From HGM11416 sp034104345 (GTDB lineage Bacteria; Bacillota; Clostridia; Christensenellales; Borkfalkiaceae): DNA of 44,071 nucleotides. Both the position numbers and the translations under genes were made by a program. The stretch lies in contig JAXEDY010000012.1 in the NCBI GenBank assembly GCA_034104345.1, positions 1-44,071 of the forward strand, in the 5' to 3' direction. Below are positions 39,564 through 44,071 of this stretch, piece after piece. The first letter of the stretch is position 1; each line of letters opens with the position of its first letter. Below the pieces are notes generated by a model, which saw only the letters and a list, made by a program, of their open reading frames with translations, searched no databases and had not been told where the DNA came from.

Positions 39564-39578
39564 TGATTATTATTAGCA
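39564..39578. promoter_or_regulatory. Fur/PerR-type operator
   Basis: TGATTATTATTAGCA matches the 7-1-7 Fur consensus TGATAATNATTATCA at 12 of 14 positions. It lies about 12 bp downstream of the predicted start, where binding would block transcription. Probable autoregulation. Confidence 0.65.
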
Positions 39579-39642
39579 ATAAGTAATTAAAGCGATTTTA
39601 TTTACAAAAGCATTTCGGAAAAAAGTGCCAAGGATAAACCAA

Positions 39643-40062
39643 ATGGCAAAGATGAACCACATACGCAACACAATTCAGCGCGACGCGGTATATTCGCTTT
39701 TGAAAAACGACAAGTCGCACCCCACGGCAGAAGCGATGTTTTTAAAGGCAAAGCAAATTTGCCCCGACATCAGCCTTGCCACGGTTTACAGGCATTTAAA
39801 AAACTTTTGCGCCGAAAACAAAGCGATAGTGGTTGAAAGCGAAGATAAAAAAGTGCATTACGACGGCGATGTTTCGTCGCACAGCCACTTCGTTTGCAAA
39901 AAGTGCGGAAAAATTTACGATATTTTCGAAGTGCCGGCTATTCCGAAAGAATGTTTACAAAAAAACGGTTTTTTGGTCGAGCGCGAAAGCTGTACGTATT
40001 ACGGCTTTTGCTCCGATTGCAACAATAAAACAAAAATTATTTTATCAGGAGAAAACTTATGA
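39643..40062 (+). CDS. Fur-family metalloregulator, PerR-like
   Basis: A 139-residue protein with the Fur fold. The N-terminal winged helix contains HPTAEAMFLKAKQICPDISLATVYRHLKNF. The structural zinc site has two CxxC pairs (C85/C88 and C123/C126). Regulatory metal ligands are in HYDGDVSSHSHF (H72, D74, H80, H82). The HYDG..xxHxHF form and its place upstream of rubrerythrin favour a peroxide-sensing PerR over an iron-sensing Fur. I use the ATG at 39643 (AAGG 9 nt ahead) rather than the upstream GTG. The stop overlaps the next ATG by 4 bp (ATGA). Confidence 0.88.
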   Translation: MAKMNHIRNTIQRDAVYSLLKNDKSHPTAEAMFLKAKQICPDISLATVYRHLKNFCAENKAIVVESEDKKVHYDGDVSSHSHFVCKKCGKIYDIFEVPAIPKECLQKNGFLVERESCTYYGFCSDCNNKTKIILSGENL

Positions 40063-40604
40063 AAAAATTTGTATGCAGCGTATGCGGTTACGTTCACTAT
40101 GGCGACGAAGCCCCCGAATTTTGCCCCCAGTGCAAAGCGCCTAAGTCGAAATTTATCGAACAAAGCGGCGAAATGGAATGGGCTGCCGAACATGTTGTGG
40201 GCGTTGCCAAAGGCGTAGATCCCGAAATTTTAGAAGGGCTTAGAATGAACTTTAACGGCGAATGCACCGAAGTAGGCATGTATCTTGCAATGGCGCGCGT
40301 CGCTCACCGCGAAGGTTATCCCGAAATCGGCTTATATTGGGAGAAAGCCGCATTCGAAGAAGCCGAACACGCTGCAAAATTCGCCGAACTTTTAGGCGAG
40401 GTTGTAACCGATTCTACCAAGAAAAACCTTGAACTTCGCGTTGAAGCCGAAAACGGCGCAACCAAAGGCAAAGCCGATCTTGCAAAACGCGCAAAAGAAT
40501 TGGGACTTGACGCTATTCACGATACCGTTCACGAAATGGCTCGCGACGAAGCCCGCCACGGCAAGGCTTTTGCAGGGCTTTTGAAAAGATATTTCGGGAA
40601 ATAA
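40059..40604 (+). CDS. Reverse rubrerythrin (rubredoxin domain first)
   Basis: A 181-residue non-haem iron peroxidase. Residues 1-35 form a rubredoxin domain with C6, C9, C22 and C25. A ferritin-like four-helix bundle follows, with diiron ligands in ECTEVGMYLAMARVA, FEEAEHAAKFAEL and the C-terminal EMARDEARHGKAF. The domain order is the reverse of classical rubrerythrin. It is like the revRbr of Clostridium acetobutylicum, which reduces H2O2 and O2 with electrons from rubredoxin. It is translated in coupling with the upstream regulator and followed by a BFD-like ferredoxin and a rubredoxin. Confidence 0.95.
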   Translation: MKKFVCSVCGYVHYGDEAPEFCPQCKAPKSKFIEQSGEMEWAAEHVVGVAKGVDPEILEGLRMNFNGECTEVGMYLAMARVAHREGYPEIGLYWEKAAFEEAEHAAKFAELLGEVVTDSTKKNLELRVEAENGATKGKADLAKRAKELGLDAIHDTVHEMARDEARHGKAFAGLLKRYFGK

Positions 40605-40624
40605 TAAGCGATATTTAAACGAAT

Positions 40625-40828
40625 ATGGAAAACTATATTATTTGTAATTGTAAACGCGTCAGTTATGCAGACGTAGAGAGAGCCCTCAGCAGCGAAACGA
40701 AGTTTGAAAACGTGGAAAAGGCGTTTGAGGACGTGCAGAAGATAACGGGGTGTTCTACGGGCTGTGGCGGATGTCACGATAAAATTATGGATACCATATC
40801 CGAGATAATGAATAGGCACGGCGCATAA
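40625..40828 (+). CDS. BFD-like [2Fe-2S] protein
   Basis: A 67-residue protein with the Fer2_BFD cysteine pattern: C7-x-C9 near the start and C47-GG-C50 near the end (E. coli Bfd has C4-x-C6 and C38-x-x-C41). One extra Cys43 is present. Such proteins carry a [2Fe-2S] cluster and pass electrons, for instance to bacterioferritin. Here, 20 bp after rubrerythrin, it probably serves as an electron carrier or iron-linked partner (inference). Confidence 0.88.
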   Translation: MENYIICNCKRVSYADVERALSSETKFENVEKAFEDVQKITGCSTGCGGCHDKIMDTISEIMNRHGA

Positions 40829-40870
40829 ACTGAAAAAATAGCGAAAAACAACTTATAGGAGGTTTGATTT

Positions 40871-41026
40871 ATGAAAAAATACGTTTGTCCTTGCGGATAC
40901 GTTTACGACGAAACTCTCGGCGATCCGGATAGCGGCATCGCTCCCGGCACTAAGTGGGAAGACGTCCCCGAAGATTGGGTTTGCCCCGTATGCGGTATTA
41001 GTAAAGACGCTTTTACGGAAAAGTAA
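40871..41026 (+). CDS. Rubredoxin with a shortened first Cys knuckle
   Basis: A 51-residue rubredoxin with an excellent ribosome binding site (AGGAGG). The body is normal: GDPDSGIAPGTKWEDVPEDWVCPVCG with C38 and C41. The first knuckle is odd: YVCPCGY gives C6-x-C8-G, where nearly all rubredoxins have C-x-x-C-G-Y. One residue is missing, but all four Fe ligands remain. It is the likely electron donor to the reverse rubrerythrin in the same operon. Confidence 0.92.
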   Translation: MKKYVCPCGYVYDETLGDPDSGIAPGTKWEDVPEDWVCPVCGISKDAFTEK

Positions 41027-41096
41027 TCGTTTCGATGAAAAATGCCGACCTACGGTAAAAATGCCGACTGGCGGTCGGGCAATATTATAAACAACA

Positions 41097-41131
41097 TAAA
41101 AGCAGAGGTTTTTTAAGCCCCTGCTTTTTTT
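41097..41131 (+). terminator. Terminator of the redox operon
   Basis: AAAAGCAGAGG (41097-41107) pairs with CCCCTGCTTTT (41118-41128) with one mismatch, T-run to 41131. A second hairpin TGCCGAC-TGGC-GGTCGGGCA lies before it at about 41072-41091. Confidence 0.8.
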
Positions 41132-41225
41132 GTGCAGGCAGAATTCAGCGCGCCGAATAGTTATTTTTTTGTAAGCGGTTTTAGGCAATAAAGGGCAAAA
41201 TTTACAAAGAATTTTATTAAAAAAA

Positions 41226-41240
41226 TAATAATTATTATCA
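41226..41240. promoter_or_regulatory. Fur-type operator before the BspA-like gene
   Basis: TAATAATTATTATCA matches TGATAATNATTATCA at 13 of 14 positions and contains the perfect 14-bp palindrome ATAATAATTATTAT (41225-41238). It ends 5 bp before the -35. Confidence 0.68.
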
Positions 41241-41245
41241 AAATA

Positions 41246-41274
41246 TTGACTTTTTGGTACAAAAAGAATAGAAT
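41246..41274 (+). promoter_or_regulatory. Promoter of the BspA-like gene
   Basis: TTGACT (41246-41251), 17 bp, TAGAAT (41269-41274), about 55 nt before the ATG. Confidence 0.75.
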
Positions 41275-41330
41275 ATAGGTGCAATTCTCGTTTGAGAGCG
41301 GTATTTTTTTATGCCGAAAGGAGATTTTAT

Positions 41331-44071
41331 ATGAGAAAATTTATTGGGGTGTTATTATCCGTACTTTGTATATGTTGCGCGGCAATAGGCTTAACCGGTT
41401 GTAAAAAAGATAAGCATATTCATGCGTTTGACAAACAGGTCATAACGGACGAATATAAGGCGACCGACGCAACCTGCACCGAAAAGGCAACCTATTATTA
41501 TTCTTGTTCTTGTGGCGAGAAAGGCGCAGAAACTTTTGAATATGGTTCAATAACTAATCATAATTTTGTTAACGGCAGATGCACGTATTGCGGAAAAGAA
41601 CAAGAAGAAAGTAGTTTAGCATTTACGTTATTAAATGACGAAACGTATGAAGTAAGCGGAATAGGTAGTTGCACGGATACCGAAATAGTTATTCCGAGCG
41701 TATATAATAATAAGCCTGTTACTTCTATCGGTAATTCTGCGTTCAGTGATTGCAGCGGACTAACGAGTATAATAATCCCCGAAAGCGTAACTTCTATCGG
41801 CAATTGGGCGTTCAGTGATTGCAGCGGACTAACGAGTATAACAATCCCCGAAAGCGTAACTTCTATCGGTCATTTTGCGTTCAGTGATTGCTATAAATTA
41901 GTTGAAGTTATAAATAAAAGTGGTTTGAATATAACGAAAGGTAGCAGTAATAACGGAGAAATCGCTTATTATGCGTTAAACGTAAAGGAAGATGGAACAA
42001 GCGATATAGTAAATAAGGGCGGTTACTTATTCTATACATACGATAACGTCAATTATTTATTGGCTTACGTAGGCTCGAATACAGACTTGACTTTACCTGC
42101 CGATTACAACGGACAAAATTATGAAATATATAATTATGCGTTCGAGGGATGCAGCGGACTTACGAGTATAACAATCCCCGAAAGCGTAACTTCTATCGGT
42201 GAGCGGGCGTTCAGTTACTGCTATAAATTAGTTGAAGTTATAAATAAAAGTGGTTTGAATATAACGAAAGGTAGCAGTAATAACGGAGATATCGCTTATT
42301 ATGCGTTAAACGTAAAGGAAGATGGAGCAAGCGATATAGTAAATAAGGACGGTTACTTATTCTATACGGTTGAAGGAACACACTATTTGGTGAGTTACGT
42401 CGGTAACGACGTTATATTAACGTTGCCGGAAAGTTACAACGGAAAAAGCTACGAAATAAACCGATATGCGTTTTGCTATTATTACAATATTGTAAGCGTA
42501 ACAATCCCCGAGAGCGTAACGGCTATAGGCGATTCGGCATTTGAAATGTGTTATAAACTTGTAGAAGTAATAAATAAAAGCGCTTTGAATATAGAAAAAG
42601 GTTCTGAAGATAACGGATATGTAGGATGTTACGCTTTAAACATAAAAACAAGTGGAGAAACCGATATAGTAAATAAATACGATTATTTATTCTATACGGA
42701 AGATAATGTTAATTACTTAGTAAATTATACAGGCAATGAAACGAATTTAACATTACCTCGAAATTTTAACGGTTATAAGTATAAGATACATAACTTTGCG
42801 TTTTGTGTTTGCATTTACGTTGAAAGTGTAACAATTCCCGACAGCGTAACTTTTATCGGCGATTATGCGTTTGCTTATTGTAGCGGACTTACGAGTATAA
42901 CTATACCAGATAGTGTTACTTCTATAGGCTCTTGGGCGTTCGGTTGCAGCGGACTTACGAGTGTAACAATTCCTGACAACGTAAATTCCATAGGCTCTTG
43001 GGCGTTCTGTGATTGCAGGCAACTTAAAGAAATTGTATGGAATGCAGAAAATTGTACAATCGAAGATCCCTATGAACCCCCCTATCAATACTCGATTTTT
43101 GGAGGTGGAACCAATTTAATAAATATTATTATCGGAGAAAATGTAAAATCCATTCCAAATTGTGCGTTCAGGGATAGCGGACTTAAAAATATATATTATA
43201 CCGGTCCTATTGCAAATTGGTGTACAATAAGCGGACTCGGAAATATTATGTCATGGTCGATAACTTTATACATTAACGGAAAGAAGGTTAACGGAGATTT
43301 AGTTATCCCCGACAGCGTTACTTCTATAGGTGATGGTGCGTTCGAGTATTGCAGCGGACTAACGAGTATAACAATCCCCGACAGCGTTACTACTATCGGT
43401 AGTTCTGCGTTCTATAATTGCAGCGGACTAACGAGTATAACAATCGGTGGCAGCGTAACTTCTATAGGTGATGGTGCGTTCGATGGTTGCAGTAGTTTAA
43501 CAAGCGTAATAATCCCCGACAGCGTAACGTCTATCGGTAATTCTGCGTTCCGTTACTGCAGCGGACTAACGAGTATAACAATTCCCGACAGCGTAACTTC
43601 TATCGTTAATTATGCGTTCTATAATTGCAGCGGACTATCGAGTATAACAATCCCCGAAAGCGTAACTTCTATCGGTGATGAGGCGTTCGGTTACTGCAGC
43701 GGACTTACGAGTATAACAATCCCCGAAAGCGTTACTTCTATAGGTGATGGTGCGTTCTATGGTTGCAGCGGACTAACGAGTATAACAATCCCCGAAAGCG
43801 TAACTTCTATCGGCGATGGTGCGTTCAGTGGTTGCAGCGGACTAACGAGTATAACAATCCCCGACAGCGTAACTTCTATAGGTAATGGTGCGTTCTATAA
43901 TTGCAAAGGACTAACGAGTATAACAATCCCCGAAAGCGTAACTTCTATCGGTGATGAGGCGTTCTATTATTGCAGCGGACTAACGAGTATAACAATCCCC
44001 GACAGCGTAACTTCTATCGGTGAGCGGGCGTTCAGTTACTGCTATAAATTAGTTGAAGTTATAAATAAAAG
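41331..44071 (+). CDS. BspA-like leucine-rich-repeat surface lipoprotein (runs off the window)
   Basis: An uninterrupted frame of 913 codons to the window edge. Lipobox AIGLTGC (Cys24) follows a hydrophobic signal, and the Shine-Dalgarno is AAAGGAG. Residues about 30-85 carry Cys/His pairs (YYYSCSCG, GRCTYCG) like the small zinc-finger-like module seen before LRR_5 repeats in clostridial proteins. Then come about 23 LRR_5 units of 23 residues, typified by CSGLTSITIPESVTSIGDGAF. They are interrupted three times by a roughly 95-residue module starting YKLVEVINKSGLNI; a fourth starts at the edge. BspA-type proteins bind host or bacterial surfaces. Base use is more AT-rich and repeats are near-identical in DNA, unlike neighbouring genes. 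Confidence 0.93.
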   Translation, partial: MRKFIGVLLSVLCICCAAIGLTGCKKDKHIHAFDKQVITDEYKATDATCTEKATYYYSCSCGEKGAETFEYGSITNHNFVNGRCTYCGKEQEESSLAFTLLNDETYEVSGIGSCTDTEIVIPSVYNNKPVTSIGNSAFSDCSGLTSIIIPESVTSIGNWAFSDCSGLTSITIPESVTSIGHFAFSDCYKLVEVINKSGLNITKGSSNNGEIAYYALNVKEDGTSDIVNKGGYLFYTYDNVNYLLAYVGSNTDLTLPADYNGQNYEIYNYAFEGCSGLTSITIPESVTSIGERAFSYCYKLVEVINKSGLNITKGSSNNGDIAYYALNVKEDGASDIVNKDGYLFYTVEGTHYLVSYVGNDVILTLPESYNGKSYEINRYAFCYYYNIVSVTIPESVTAIGDSAFEMCYKLVEVINKSALNIEKGSEDNGYVGCYALNIKTSGETDIVNKYDYLFYTEDNVNYLVNYTGNETNLTLPRNFNGYKYKIHNFAFCVCIYVESVTIPDSVTFIGDYAFAYCSGLTSITIPDSVTSIGSWAFGCSGLTSVTIPDNVNSIGSWAFCDCRQLKEIVWNAENCTIEDPYEPPYQYSIFGGGTNLINIIIGENVKSIPNCAFRDSGLKNIYYTGPIANWCTISGLGNIMSWSITLYINGKKVNGDLVIPDSVTSIGDGAFEYCSGLTSITIPDSVTTIGSSAFYNCSGLTSITIGGSVTSIGDGAFDGCSSLTSVIIPDSVTSIGNSAFRYCSGLTSITIPDSVTSIVNYAFYNCSGLSSITIPESVTSIGDEAFGYCSGLTSITIPESVTSIGDGAFYGCSGLTSITIPESVTSIGDGAFSGCSGLTSITIPDSVTSIGNGAFYNCKGLTSITIPESVTSIGDEAFYYCSGLTSITIPDSVTSIGERAFSYCYKLVEVINK

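Noticed and set aside
41730..44071. Regular short repeats resembling a CRISPR array
   Set aside because: The 69-bp periodicity is coding: it is a continuous LRR_5 frame. The 213-bp array also has no spacers. No cas gene is present.

Overview
The window reads as chromosome of an anaerobic Clostridia-type Firmicute, probably a gut lineage known from metagenomes (inference). The support is: SigA-type promoters (TTGACA, 17 bp, TAWAAT) with A-rich spacers, an Enterococcus-like V-type ATPase operon, DapL/DapF lysine and peptidoglycan genes, an oxygen-defence set of Fur-family regulator, reverse rubrerythrin and rubredoxin, many Lipobox lipoproteins, and a BspA-type leucine-rich-repeat surface protein. 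Nearly all genes lie on the + strand. Apart from the 13-14 kb repeat zone and the LRR gene at the right edge, the window is mostly housekeeping DNA.

Layout. 1-238 is the start of a minus-strand lipoprotein gene. 740-2632 is an ABC half-transporter. 2850-12043 is a complete V-type ATPase operon in the E. hirae order (H/G, I, K, E, C, F, A, B, D). Its proteolipid keeps every Na+-ligand position of E. hirae NtpK, so a Na+ pump or synthase is predicted. The subunit I gene is interrupted by one in-frame TAA. 12042-12675 holds a zinc-ribbon membrane protein divergent from an XRE regulator, with two inverted-repeat operators between them. 12771-13760 carries tRNA-Val(GAC), a duplicated tRNA-tail/terminator block and a 213-bp tandem repeat. 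14005-16385 is a rhamnulose pair (rhaB, rhaD). 16520-16669 is a candidate small RNA. 16808-24495 has a CPBP protease, rlmH, tadA, prs, pth and mfd. 24881-27503 has a parvulin-type foldase lipoprotein and dUTPase. 27551-33671 has unknown proteins, a Mrp/Nbp35 Fe-S ATPase, a decapitated gene and a second lipoprotein. 33985-39216 has a protein with an uncharacterised C-terminal domain, a NrdG-type radical SAM activase, a NYN/LOTUS protein, dapF and dapL. 39517-41026 is a Fur-boxed redox operon. 41331 to the end is a BspA-like lipoprotein whose promoter also carries a Fur box.

The most unusual things are: (1) a roughly 45-nt intergenic element present five times, with a near-invariant core and closing stems that change compensatorily; (2) an 8-cysteine Gly-rich insertion in DapF, whose gene starts directly after a terminator hairpin that overlaps its ribosome binding site; (3) near-consensus Fur boxes on both the peroxide operon and the large LRR protein; (4) an operator lying exactly in the spacer of a divergent promoter; (5) the nonsense codon in ntpI; (6) a candidate 110-nt RNA; and (7) a rubredoxin with a shortened CxCG knuckle. 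All assignments come from reading the sequence; no database search was run.
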